A DNA stretch of 64,000 nucleotides, taken from assembly GCA_046262015.1 (NCBI GenBank), contig JBHENN010000097.1, forward strand, positions 7,280 through 71,279, in the 5' to 3' direction. This DNA comes from JBHENN01 sp046262015 (GTDB lineage: Bacteria; Actinomycetota; CADDZG01; WHSQ01). A program made the translations under genes and the position numbers. Position 1 is the first letter of the stretch. The number at the start of each line of letters is the position of its first letter. Below are positions 17,080 through 25,336 of the stretch, piece after piece. The notes under the pieces were generated by a model. The model worked only from the letters and a program-made list of their open reading frames with translations. It made no database searches and was not told the origin of the DNA.

Positions 17080-18378
17080 GTGAAGCGGACACGGTCCCGG
17101 CCCGACGCCCCGCTGGTGGGGGAGGTGCGCGTCCCGGGCGACAAGTCGATCTCCCATCGGGCTCTGCTCCTGGCGGTGCTGGCCCCGGGTTCCTCGGCGA
17201 TCGACGGCATCAACCTGGGCGCGGACGTGCGCGCGACGATCGCGTGTCTGCGGGCCCTCGGGGCCCGCTGCGTGCTCGACGAGGATAACCTTCGGGTAGA
17301 GGTTGAGTCTTCCGGGCAGGGCAGCTTGCAGGAGCCCGCCGTGGTTCTCGACGCCGCCAACTCCGGTACCACGCTCCGGTGCCTCGTGGGGGTGTGCGCG
17401 GGGATCGACGGCGTGAGCGTCCTCACCGGGGACGAGAGCCTCCGGCGACGTCCCATGCTCCGGGTCGTCGCTCCTCTGCGTCAGATGGGAGCCACGATCG
17501 ACGGCCGGGCGCACGCCGACCGCGCCCCTCTGGTGGTGCGCGGGGGATCGCTGCACCCGGTCGACCTCGAGCTGCAGGTGGCCAGCGCTCAGGTCAAGAC
17601 GGCGGTGCTGCTCGCCGCCCTGGGCGCTACCGGAACGACCTCGGTCGCGGAGCCGGGGGCGAGCCGGGACCATACCGAGCGGATGCTGCGCGCCGCCGGC
17701 GTGCCCGTCGCCGGCGACGGCCGCACGGTGGCGGTGACCGGGCCGGCACGGCCGCGCGCGCGGTCGTGGGCCGTCCCGGGCGACCTCTCGTCGGCGATGT
17801 TCCTCGTGGTGGGCGCTCTCCTGCTGCCGGGATCCGAGCTCACCATCAGGGACGTCGGCCTGAACCCGACACGCACCCCGGCCCTCGATGTCCTGCGCGC
17901 GATGGGCGCCGACGTGAGCGCGGAGATCGAGCGCAGCGACGGGGGCGAGCCGGTCGGGCACGTAACCGTCCGGCATTCGCCACTGGCCGGGGTCGCGGTT
18001 GACCCCGAGCTGGTTCCCGGCCTGATCGACGAGATCCCCGCGCTGGCGATCGCGGCGAGCCGGGCCGAGGGTGAGACCCTGATCACCGGCGCGGCCGAGC
18101 TGCGAGCCAAGGAATCCGACCGGATCGACGCGCTGGTCGCGGGCTTGCGGGCCCTCGGCGTCGACGCCGAGCCGCGCCCCGACGGGATGCTCATCCGGGG
18201 TCCGGCCCCCCTGACGGGCGGAGCGGTCGACGCCCGAGGCGACCACCGGGTCGCTCTGGCGTTCGGGATCGCCGGCCTCGTCGCGACCGGCAACGTCCGG
18301 ATCAAAGGCTGGAGCAGCGTGGATACCTCGTTCCCAGGTTTCCTCGACGTCCTCGCCGGCGCCCGGCGACGGTCGTGA
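17080..18378 (+). CDS. aroA: 3-phosphoshikimate 1-carboxyvinyltransferase (EPSP synthase)
   Basis: Joins shikimate-3-phosphate and phosphoenolpyruvate in the shikimate pathway. 432 residues, normal. Motifs: VPGDKSISHRALLLAVLAPG, DAANSGTTLRCLVG, a DLSSAMFLVVGALLLPGS segment and RAKESDRIDALV. GTG 17080 has AAGGGG at 17070-17075. It overlaps cmk by four bases (GTGA), an aroA-cmk coupling seen in several phyla. Confidence 0.96.
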   Translation: MKRTRSRPDAPLVGEVRVPGDKSISHRALLLAVLAPGSSAIDGINLGADVRATIACLRALGARCVLDEDNLRVEVESSGQGSLQEPAVVLDAANSGTTLRCLVGVCAGIDGVSVLTGDESLRRRPMLRVVAPLRQMGATIDGRAHADRAPLVVRGGSLHPVDLELQVASAQVKTAVLLAALGATGTTSVAEPGASRDHTERMLRAAGVPVAGDGRTVAVTGPARPRARSWAVPGDLSSAMFLVVGALLLPGSELTIRDVGLNPTRTPALDVLRAMGADVSAEIERSDGGEPVGHVTVRHSPLAGVAVDPELVPGLIDEIPALAIAASRAEGETLITGAAELRAKESDRIDALVAGLRALGVDAEPRPDGMLIRGPAPLTGGAVDARGDHRVALAFGIAGLVATGNVRIKGWSSVDTSFPGFLDVLAGARRRS

Positions 18379-19028
18379 CCGTCATCGCGATCGACGGCCC
18401 GGCCGGAGCCGGGAAGAGCAGCGCGGCACGCGCCCTCGCACGCGCGCTCGGCTTCTTCTACCTCGACACCGGTGCGATGTATCGGGCGGTGGCGGCCGCG
18501 GCGCTCGAGCGTGGCGTCCCGGCCGGTGACGAAGGGCGCCTGGCGGAGATCGCGCGCAGCGTCGACGTCGACGTGAGCGGCAACCGGATCCTCGTGGGAG
18601 GTGGGGACCCCTCGGGCCGCTTGCGGGCGCCGGAGGTGACCGCCGTGGTCTCCCAGGTGGCCGCGCTGCCCGACGTGCGCGCCGCCCTGGCCGAGCGCCA
18701 GCGAGCGATCGCGCGGCAGCACGACGTGGTGATCGAAGGGCGCGACATCGGCACCGCCGTCGCTCCCGACGCCGAGGTCAAGATCTTCCTCACCGCGTCG
18801 CTTCCCGAACGCGCCCGCCGCAGAGGACGCCAGCTCGGGGTGGCCGACGACGCTCTCGGGGGGGTGGCCGAGGCGCTCGGCGAGCGCGACGCCGCCGACT
18901 CCACGAGGGCGGCGTCGCCGCTCGCCCGGCCGCCGGACGCCGTCGTCATCGACTCCACGGACCGGCCGCTCGAGGACGTCGTCAGGGCCCTCCTCGACAT
19001 CGTCGAGAAGCGCCTCGATGGCTTTTAG
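18375..19028 (+). CDS. cmk: (d)CMP kinase
   Basis: Phosphorylates CMP/dCMP using ATP. 217 residues. P-loop in IAIDGPAGAGKSSAARALA, the nucleotide-binding segment FYLDTGAMYRAVA, the catalytic loop EGRDIGTAVAPDAEVKIFL and DARDSTRAASPL-type lid residues seen as DAADSTRAASPL. GTG 18375 overlaps the aroA stop. It overlaps der by 11 nt. Confidence 0.96.
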   Translation: MTVIAIDGPAGAGKSSAARALARALGFFYLDTGAMYRAVAAAALERGVPAGDEGRLAEIARSVDVDVSGNRILVGGGDPSGRLRAPEVTAVVSQVAALPDVRAALAERQRAIARQHDVVIEGRDIGTAVAPDAEVKIFLTASLPERARRRGRQLGVADDALGGVAEALGERDAADSTRAASPLARPPDAVVIDSTDRPLEDVVRALLDIVEKRLDGF

Positions 19029-20364
19029 CGGCCGCTCCGGCCTTCCCCTGGTGGCCGTGGTCGGGCGGCCCAACGTCGGCAAGTCGTCGCTGGTCAACCG
19101 GGTGTTGGGGCGCAGGGAGGCGATCGTCGAGGAGATGCCCGGGGTGACGCGCGACCGGACCGGCTTCGTCGCCGCGTGGAACGCCCGCGACTTCGAGATC
19201 ATGGACACCGGAGGCCTCGAACCCGGGGCCGAGGGTCTCGAGGCTCACGTTAGGGACCAGGCCCGGGTCGCCATCGAGATCGCCGACGTGATCGTGCTGG
19301 TCGTGGACGCGGCCGCCGGCCCGATAGAGGACGACCTCGCCGTCGCCGACGTCCTGCGTCGCTCGGGCAAGCCCGTCGTGGTCGCGGCCAACAAGGTGGA
19401 CGATCCCGCCGACGAGGCCGACGCCGCGCGGTTCTACGGCCTGGGTCTGGGCGAGCCCCACCCGCTATCCGCGCTGCACGGGCGGGGATCGGGGGACTTC
19501 CTCGACGCCGTCGTCCGTGTCCTTCCGGCGGCCCCCGGCGAGACCCAACAGGCGTGGGCGTCGCTCGCGATCGTCGGGCGGCCCAACGTCGGCAAGTCCT
19601 CGATGCTCAACTCTCTCCTCGGCGAGCAGCGTGCGATCGTCGACGCGGCCCCCGGGACGACCCGCGACCCGGTCGACTCCTACCTACCGCTGGCGGGGGA
19701 CCGCACCCTGCGCATCATCGACACGGCCGGCATGAGGCGCCAGGCGCACATCACGGACCCGGTGGAGTACTTCGGCTTCCTGCGATCGCGCCGGACGATC
19801 CCCCGAGCGGATGCGGTGCTGCTCGTGGTCGACGTCGCGGAAGGCGTCGCCGGGCTCGACCAGCGGATCGCTCAGGAGGTCGTCGACGAGGGGCGAGCGT
19901 GCGTGGTCGCACTGAACAAGTGGGACCTCGTGACGTCCGAGGAAACGGACCGCGCGCGACTCGAACGAGACGTGAAGAAGAAGCTGCGCTTCCTCGACTG
20001 GGCCACGGTGGTACGGACGTCGGCGCGGACCGGCCGAGGGGTCGACCGCCTGCTGCCCGCGGTCGAGAGCGCGATCGAGACTCACCGGAGAAGGCTCCCA
20101 ACGGCGCTCGTGAACCGGCTCGTGACCGATGCTCAGCAGCGGGCGCCTCACCCACGGGCGCGGGCCCGCACGCCACGCGTCCTGTACGCGGTCCAGGCGG
20201 ACGTCGCGCCTCCTACCTTCGTCTTGTTCGCGAGCGCCCGGTTGGAGACGAACTACGTGCGCTACATCGAGAACGCCATCCGGGCGGTTCACCCGTTCGC
20301 GGGTACGCCCATCCAGATCCGGGTTCGGTTGAAGACCGCGCGCGAGCGAGAAGACGACGTATGA
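19018..20364 (+). CDS. der: Ribosome biogenesis GTPase Der (EngA)
   Basis: Tandem-GTPase needed for 50S assembly. 448 residues. The first G domain has VGRPNVGKSSLVNRVLG, DTGGLE and NKVD; the second VGRPNVGKSSMLNSLLG, DTAGMR and NKWD. The C-terminal KH-like domain runs from about residue 355 (FVLFASARLETNYVRYIENAI). Linked to cmk as in other actinobacteria. The C-terminal tail is short. Confidence 0.97.
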   Translation: MAFSGRSGLPLVAVVGRPNVGKSSLVNRVLGRREAIVEEMPGVTRDRTGFVAAWNARDFEIMDTGGLEPGAEGLEAHVRDQARVAIEIADVIVLVVDAAAGPIEDDLAVADVLRRSGKPVVVAANKVDDPADEADAARFYGLGLGEPHPLSALHGRGSGDFLDAVVRVLPAAPGETQQAWASLAIVGRPNVGKSSMLNSLLGEQRAIVDAAPGTTRDPVDSYLPLAGDRTLRIIDTAGMRRQAHITDPVEYFGFLRSRRTIPRADAVLLVVDVAEGVAGLDQRIAQEVVDEGRACVVALNKWDLVTSEETDRARLERDVKKKLRFLDWATVVRTSARTGRGVDRLLPAVESAIETHRRRLPTALVNRLVTDAQQRAPHPRARARTPRVLYAVQADVAPPTFVLFASARLETNYVRYIENAIRAVHPFAGTPIQIRVRLKTAREREDDV

Positions 20365-20413
20365 GCAGCTCGCCGGACGGCGCGCCGAGGCCGCCGGGTA
20401 TGATCCGCGCGTC

Positions 20414-20487
20414 CGGGACGTGGCGCAGCTTGGCAGCGCACTGGTCTGGGGGACCAGGGGTCGCCGGTTCAAATCCGGCCGTCCCGA
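20414..20487 (+). tRNA. tRNA-Pro (anticodon GGG)
   Basis: 74-nt cloverleaf: acceptor CGGGACG (20414-20420) pairs with CGTCCCG (20480-20486), discriminator A. D arm GCGC/GCGC; anticodon stem CTGGT/ACCAG with loop CTGGGGG, anticodon GGG at 20448-20450; variable GGGTC; T arm GCCGG-TTCAAAT-CCGGC. CCA is not encoded. It lies between der and pgsA. Confidence 0.97.
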
Positions 20488-20522
20488 CTGAAGAAGCACG
20501 CAGAGGAATGAGGCCCTCCGGC

Positions 20523-21125
20523 ATGTCCGCGACTACCGATCGGCCCGTCGCGTCGGAGCGCGTGCTCACGATCCCCAACATCCTCTCGCTCCTCCGGCTG
20601 GCGACCGTACCGGTGTTCTTGTGGCTGTTCGTGACCGGGCGTGAGGATGTCGCCGTCATCGTCTACGGGATCGCGGCGTGGACCGACTTCTTCGACGGCT
20701 ACATCGCCCGCCGCACGGGGACCGTCACCGAGCTGGGCAAGCTGCTCGACCCCGCGTCGGATCGAATATTCATCCTGGCGCTGGTGGTGATGCTGTTGGC
20801 CCGGGGGGCCCTGTCGTGGTGGCTGGCGGCCGCGATCATCGCGCGCGACCTCGTGGTGCTGAGCGTGTTCCCCGCGCTGGAGCGCAAGAAGGTCGCGCGG
20901 ATCCCCGTGAACCGGGTGGGGAAGCTTGCGACCGCGGCGCTCCTGTTCGGGCTCACCTGCCTGGCGCTGGCCGAGACCAGCTTCGCCGAGTGGTGGCCGG
21001 CGCGCCCTATCGGCCTTGCCGTCGCAATCTCCGGCGCCGGGTTGTACTGGATCGCCGGAGCTCTCTACGCGCGCGTGGCGTGGCAGCGTTTCAGGTCACT
21101 CGATGCAGGTAGGACCCTGCCGTGA
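20523..21125 (+). CDS. pgsA: CDP-diacylglycerol--glycerol-3-phosphate 3-phosphatidyltransferase family
   Basis: Integral membrane CDP-alcohol phosphatidyltransferase; the closest familiar type is PgsA, which makes phosphatidylglycerol-phosphate, but the alcohol acceptor is inferred. 200 residues, about six helices. The catalytic motif D-x2-DG-x2-AR-x8-G-x3-D-x3-D is complete in DFFDGYIARRTGTVTELGKL followed by LDPASD. ATG 20523 is chosen for GAGG at 20510-20513; ATG 20508 lies directly against its ribosome site. It ends in a GTGA overlap with the next gene. Confidence 0.88.
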   Translation: MSATTDRPVASERVLTIPNILSLLRLATVPVFLWLFVTGREDVAVIVYGIAAWTDFFDGYIARRTGTVTELGKLLDPASDRIFILALVVMLLARGALSWWLAAAIIARDLVVLSVFPALERKKVARIPVNRVGKLATAALLFGLTCLALAETSFAEWWPARPIGLAVAISGAGLYWIAGALYARVAWQRFRSLDAGRTLP

Positions 21126-23668
21126 CGCTTCGGGACATCCAAGCTGTGATCATGGCCGGAGGCGAGGGGTCGCGGCTTCGGCCGCTCACCAGCAACACCC
21201 CCAAACCCATGCTGCCCGTGGCCAACCGGCCCTTGATGGAGCACATCATCACGCTGCTGGGTAGGCACGGGATCACCGACGTCGTAGCCACCGTGCAGTT
21301 CCTGTCGTCGGTGATCCGCAACTACTTCCGCGATGGCTCCGACGTGGGGGTGTCGCTCTCGTACGCAACCGAAGAGGTCCCGCTCGGGACCGCGGGGTCC
21401 GTTTTCGGCGCCCGCGACCTCCTATCGGGCACCTTCATCGTCATCTCCGGCGATGCGCTCACGGACCTCGACCTCGACGAGGCGGTCGACTTCCACCGCG
21501 CGAAGGGAGCGATGGCCACGCTCGTCCTCAAGCGGATGCAGGACCCGCTGGAGTTCGGGATCGTGATGACCTCCGAGGACGGCCGGATCGAGCGCTTCCT
21601 CGAGAAACCGAGCTGGGGGCAGGTCTTCACGGACACGATAAACACCGGCATCTACGTACTCGAGCCGGACGTCCTCGACCTGATCCCTCCCGACGAGGCA
21701 CACGACTTCTCGTCCCAGCTCTTCCCCACGATGCTCGACAAGGGCCTGCCGCTGTACGGGTTCGTCACCGACGCCTACTGGACGGATGTGGGCACCACCG
21801 ATGCGTACCTGCAGGCACACTCCGACATCCTGGCGGGCAAGGTCACCCAGGAGATCCCCGGGTTCGAGCTGCGGCCGCGGGTCTGGGCCGGGGAAGACGT
21901 GGACGTGCACCCCACCGCCGTCATAGAAGGTCCCGTCCTCATCGGTGACAACACCCGCATCGGCGCTGGCGCCGTCGTGGGGCCCTACGCCGTCCTGGGG
22001 CCGAACACGATCATCGGCGACGACGCTCGGGTAGGCAATGGGAGCGTCGTGATGGACGGCAGCTACGTTGGCTCCTACGCGCGCGTGTGGGGGAGCGTGC
22101 TCGGCCGCGGTGTGACGCTCGAGAAGGGGTCCTCGGTGGAAGAGGGGGCCGTACTCGGGGACGAGGTCGTGGTGGGCGCGGGCGCGTTCATCAAGCCCCG
22201 CGTCCAGATCTATCCGGCGAGGAGCGTGGAAGCGGGCGCCATCGTCACTCAGAGTGTCGTCAAGGAGAAGCGAGCGACCCGCAACCTGTTCGGCGCGCGC
22301 GGCATGTCGGGCATGATCAACGTCGGCATCACTCCCGTCGCCGCGGTCCGCCTGGGCATGGCGTACGGAAGCACGCTAAAACGGGGCAGCGTGGTGGTGA
22401 CCGGCCGCGACGCGAGCCGGGCCGCGCGCACGATCAAGCGCGCGGTCGTGGCCGGCCTCAACTCGACCGGGGTCACCTGCCACGACCTCGAGCTGGTCCC
22501 CACCCCCCTCACGCGCTTCACCGTCTCGAGCGAGCAAGCTTCCGGAGGGATCAGCGTCCGGACCTCACCGCGCGACCCCGAGATCCTCGAGATCCACCTC
22601 TTCGACGGCGACGGAGGCGACATCGCGGAGGCCGACCAGCGCAAGATCGAGCGGATGTTCTTCCGGGAGGACTACCGGCGACCCGGACCGTCCAAGCTGG
22701 GAGAGCTCGAGTTCCCCCCGCGGGCGCTGGAGCAGTACACGACCGGTCTCCTGGGCGCTCTCGACCTCGAGAGCATCCGGGCGAGCCGGTCGAAGGTGGT
22801 GGTGGATTACGCCTACGGTCCCTTCGCCACGATCGGACCCTCGATCCTCGGCAGGCTCGGCTGCGACGTGCTCTCGGTGAACGCGTTCACGGACGAGCAC
22901 CGGCCCGTGCTCGTCGCCGCCGACGTGGAGCGCCTCCTCGAGCAGCTGTCGGAGCACGTCATGAAGTCGGGCTCCGACCTGGGGGTCCTGATCGAGCCGG
23001 GAGGCGAGATCGCGCACCTCATCGACGACCAGGGCCGGCGGGTCGAGCACGAGCGCGCCCTGGTGGCCTTCGTGCGTTACGGGTCCATGCTGGGAGCCAC
23101 CGCGATCGCGCTGCCCGTCTCGGTATCGAGCGTGTGCGAGACGGTGGCTGCGGGCAACGGAGCCCGGGTCCAGTGGGTCCCGAACACCCTGGCGGCGCTG
23201 ATGGAGCGGGCGGCCCGGCCGAGCGTGGGCTTCGCCGGCAACGCCGAGGGCGCGCTGCTCTTCCCCGACTTCATGCCGGCGCCCGACGCGCTGATGACCT
23301 TCTGCAAGACGCTCGAGCTGATGGCCTCGGTGGAGCGCCCGCTCTCGATCATCGTGGACGACCTCCCCCCCGCGCACGTGGTCACGCGCGACGTCCGCAC
23401 CCCGTGGGACCTCAAGGGCACGGTGATGAGAGAGCTCGCCGCGCAAGGCGCCCGGACCCCGGGGGCCGAGCTGCGCCTCCTCGACGGCGTGAAGGTCATC
23501 GAGGACGGGGCATGGACCCTGGTGATCCCATATCCGGACCAGCCGGCGTGCCGCATCTGGGCCGAAGCGCCCACCCGGGCCGAGGCCGAGGCGCGCGCCG
23601 AGGGCCACGCCGAGCTCGTCGAGCGGATCGTGACCGCAGCCGGAAACATCGACTTGTCGACAACATGA
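21122..23668 (+). CDS. Mannose-1-phosphate guanylyltransferase-type fusion with degenerate phosphomannomutase domain
   Basis: 848 residues. Residues 1-240 are a nucleotidyltransferase (IQAVIMAGGEGSRLRPLT with the GxGxRxxPLT signature); about 255-375 form a left-handed beta-helix of hexapeptide repeats; about 385-845 resemble phosphohexomutase. The mutase active-site serine loop (usually TASHNP-like) is replaced by GGISVRTSPRDPEILEIHLF, so this domain probably has no mutase activity. The same architecture is known from cyanobacteria and other phyla. GTG 21122 overlaps pgsA. The product may supply GDP-mannose or another NDP-sugar for envelope mannosylation. Its last codons contain a TTGTCGACAA palindrome (DLSTT). 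Confidence 0.85.
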   Translation: MTLRDIQAVIMAGGEGSRLRPLTSNTPKPMLPVANRPLMEHIITLLGRHGITDVVATVQFLSSVIRNYFRDGSDVGVSLSYATEEVPLGTAGSVFGARDLLSGTFIVISGDALTDLDLDEAVDFHRAKGAMATLVLKRMQDPLEFGIVMTSEDGRIERFLEKPSWGQVFTDTINTGIYVLEPDVLDLIPPDEAHDFSSQLFPTMLDKGLPLYGFVTDAYWTDVGTTDAYLQAHSDILAGKVTQEIPGFELRPRVWAGEDVDVHPTAVIEGPVLIGDNTRIGAGAVVGPYAVLGPNTIIGDDARVGNGSVVMDGSYVGSYARVWGSVLGRGVTLEKGSSVEEGAVLGDEVVVGAGAFIKPRVQIYPARSVEAGAIVTQSVVKEKRATRNLFGARGMSGMINVGITPVAAVRLGMAYGSTLKRGSVVVTGRDASRAARTIKRAVVAGLNSTGVTCHDLELVPTPLTRFTVSSEQASGGISVRTSPRDPEILEIHLFDGDGGDIAEADQRKIERMFFREDYRRPGPSKLGELEFPPRALEQYTTGLLGALDLESIRASRSKVVVDYAYGPFATIGPSILGRLGCDVLSVNAFTDEHRPVLVAADVERLLEQLSEHVMKSGSDLGVLIEPGGEIAHLIDDQGRRVEHERALVAFVRYGSMLGATAIALPVSVSSVCETVAAGNGARVQWVPNTLAALMERAARPSVGFAGNAEGALLFPDFMPAPDALMTFCKTLELMASVERPLSIIVDDLPPAHVVTRDVRTPWDLKGTVMRELAAQGARTPGAELRLLDGVKVIEDGAWTLVIPYPDQPACRIWAEAPTRAEAEARAEGHAELVERIVTAAGNIDLSTT

Positions 23669-23680
23669 CCTATCGACATC
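23653..23680. promoter_or_regulatory. TTGTCGACAA palindrome and TATCGACATC upstream of gcvH
   Basis: A perfect 10-bp palindrome (23654-23663) at the very end of the fusion gene, followed by TATCGACATC (23671-23680), matching elements at 10237 and 10252. The pair lies 16-42 nt before the gcvH start. Confidence 0.55.
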
Positions 23681-23695
23681 GAGAGAGGAGCCGAG

Positions 23696-24082
23696 GTGGC
23701 CGACACCCCCGCTGACCGCCGCTATACCAAGGAGCACGAGTGGGCTCGACCCGAGGACGGCCGTGTCGTCGTGGGGATCACCGACTTCGCCCAGGACCAG
23801 CTCGGCGACGTCGTGTTCGTGGGGCTGCCGGAGCCCGGGACCGCGGTCACCGCGGGCCGGCCCATGGGCGAGGTCGAGTCGACCAAGTCCGTGGCCGACC
23901 TCTACAGCCCGGTCACGGGCACCGTCGCCGCCAAGAACGACGCGGTCGAGCTGAATCCCGAGCTCGTCAACGCCGACCCCTACGGCGCCGGCTGGCTGGT
24001 TGCGATCGAGGGGGCCGGCGAGCTCGATGGGCTGCTCGACGCCGACGGCTATACCGCCTTCGTCGCGGCGCAGGGGGAGTGA
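23696..24082 (+). CDS. gcvH: Glycine cleavage system H protein
   Basis: Lipoyl carrier that shuttles the aminomethyl group between P, T and L proteins. 128 residues. The lipoylated lysine is in GEVESTKSVADLYSPVTG. GTG 23696 has AGAGAGGAG upstream. The other gcv genes are about 4.7 kb further on (28765-32740), with regulators between, an arrangement partly shared with mycobacteria. The palindromic site just before it may give separate control. Confidence 0.96.
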   Translation: MADTPADRRYTKEHEWARPEDGRVVVGITDFAQDQLGDVVFVGLPEPGTAVTAGRPMGEVESTKSVADLYSPVTGTVAAKNDAVELNPELVNADPYGAGWLVAIEGAGELDGLLDADGYTAFVAAQGE

Positions 24083-24091
24083 CGACCGCCC

Positions 24092-24121
24092 TTGACCAAC
24101 CCTAAACGTGCGGTATAGGGT
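24092..24121 (+). promoter_or_regulatory. Promoter of the FHA gene
   Basis: -35 TTGACC (24092-24097), 16-bp spacer, -10 TATAGG (24114-24119). TAGGGT (24116-24121) lies six bases before ATG 24128, so the mRNA is probably leaderless. Confidence 0.65.
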
Positions 24122-24127
24122 CACGCC

Positions 24128-24595
24128 ATGTTCTGCACCAACTGCGGTCACAAGAACCCCGAGGGCTCGAACTTCTGCTCGTCCTGCGGCGCCGCCCTGG
24201 CAGCCGCCGGTAGCGGCGAGTCCACGATCACCTTCGCCCCGGCGGAGCTCGAGACCGACCTCGATGAAGAGATCCACATCAGCCCCGAGGAGCTCGAGGG
24301 GGGCCGGGCGGTCCTGATCGTGAAGCGGGGCCCCAACGCCGGCAGCAAGTTCTTCCTGGATGCCGATTCGACCGACGTGGGCCGGCACCCGGACAGCAGC
24401 ATCTTCCTCGACGACATCACGGTATCGCGGCGGCACGCGGAGATCCGCCGTTCAGACCACGGCTTCTCGCTCCACGACATCGGCAGCCTCAACGGGACCT
24501 ACGTGAACCGGGAGCGGGTCGAGACCGCCGAGCTGCGCTCCGGCGACGAGATCCAGGTCGGGAAGTTCAAGCTCGTGTTCCTGTCGGGGAGCTGA
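24128..24595 (+). CDS. Zinc-ribbon FHA-domain protein, GarA-like
   Basis: 155 residues. N-terminal zinc ribbon (CTNCGHKNPEGSNFCSSCG, two CxxC knuckles), an acidic linker, then an FHA domain (VGRHPDSSIFLDDITVSRRH, DIGSLNGTYVNRERV) with the phosphothreonine-binding Arg, Ser and Asn in place. Mycobacterial GarA, in the same gcvH context, switches glutamate/2-oxoglutarate metabolism through Ser/Thr-kinase phosphorylation. The N-terminal TTS-type phospho-motif of GarA is not evident here, so control may differ. Next gene begins 3 nt later. Confidence 0.88.
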   Translation: MFCTNCGHKNPEGSNFCSSCGAALAAAGSGESTITFAPAELETDLDEEIHISPEELEGGRAVLIVKRGPNAGSKFFLDADSTDVGRHPDSSIFLDDITVSRRHAEIRRSDHGFSLHDIGSLNGTYVNRERVETAELRSGDEIQVGKFKLVFLSGS

Positions 24596-24597
24596 CG

Positions 24598-25320
24598 ATG
24601 CCTCTGTCTCGCACGCGCGACTACCTCAGCATCGGCGAGGTGCTCGACGAGGTCCGGTCCGACTTCCCCGACGTCAGCATCTCCAAGATCCGCTTCCTCG
24701 AGGCCGAAGGTCTCCTCACGCCGGAGAGGACCGCCTCCGGGTACCGCAAGTTCTTCCCCGACGACGTCGCCCGCCTCCGCTACATCCTGGCCCTGCAGCG
24801 TGACCAGTTCCTGCCGCTCAAGGTCATCCGCGAGCGTCTCGCCGGTGCCGATGCAGCGGGCGCGTACCCCGACGCGGGCCCCGCCGCGTCATCGGCGGCG
24901 ACCAACGGGGGAGCGCGCCCCCCCAGCCCGGTGGTCGGCAGCGATCTCACCGCGGCCCAGCTCACGCGCCGCGAGCTCGTGGCCGCCGCAGGTCTGACCG
25001 ACGCCCAGCTCGCGGATCTCGAAGAGTTCGGGATACTGGCGCGCCGTGACGGAGACCTCTACGACGAGAACGACCTGGCCGCATGTTCGGCGGCAGCCGG
25101 GATGCTCGAGTTCGGCCTGCAGGCGCGCCACCTGCGCATGTTCCGTCAGTTCGCCGACCGGGAAACGGGAACCTACGAGCAGCTCGTCGCCCCCGGGGCG
25201 CTGCGCAAGAACCGGGAGGAGGCGCGCGCCCGCACGGCCCAGTCCCTGGCGCAGCTGGTCGCGCACGCCCGGCGGCTGCACGACGCCCTCGTGCGGTCGA
25301 ACCTCCGCGCCCTTCTCTGA
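24598..25320 (+). CDS. ftsR: MerR-family regulator, FtsR type
   Basis: 240 residues. MerR helix-turn-helix with the FtsR-type N-terminus (YLSIGEVLDEVRSDFPDVSI, then SKIRFLEAEGLLTPERTASGYRKF split across the fold). In Corynebacterium, FtsR activates ftsZ; the mycobacterial homologue lies next to garA, as here. The C-terminal half (helical, ending LAQLVAHARRLHDALVRSNL) is likely an effector/dimerisation region. Between the two lies an Ala/Pro-rich linker (about residues 85-115). Co-transcribed with the FHA gene. Confidence 0.85.
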   Translation: MPLSRTRDYLSIGEVLDEVRSDFPDVSISKIRFLEAEGLLTPERTASGYRKFFPDDVARLRYILALQRDQFLPLKVIRERLAGADAAGAYPDAGPAASSAATNGGARPPSPVVGSDLTAAQLTRRELVAAAGLTDAQLADLEEFGILARRDGDLYDENDLAACSAAAGMLEFGLQARHLRMFRQFADRETGTYEQLVAPGALRKNREEARARTAQSLAQLVAHARRLHDALVRSNLRALL

Positions 25321-25336
25321 CGCCCCGCCCGCGCGG

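Noticed and set aside
19684..20499. Reverse-strand frame reading through the tRNA-Pro
   Set aside because: Opening residues are the translation of the antisense tRNA, a common false gene.
22565..24436. 623-codon reverse-strand open frame opposite the fusion gene, gcvH and the FHA gene
   Set aside because: Spans three well-supported forward genes and has no recognisable domain.
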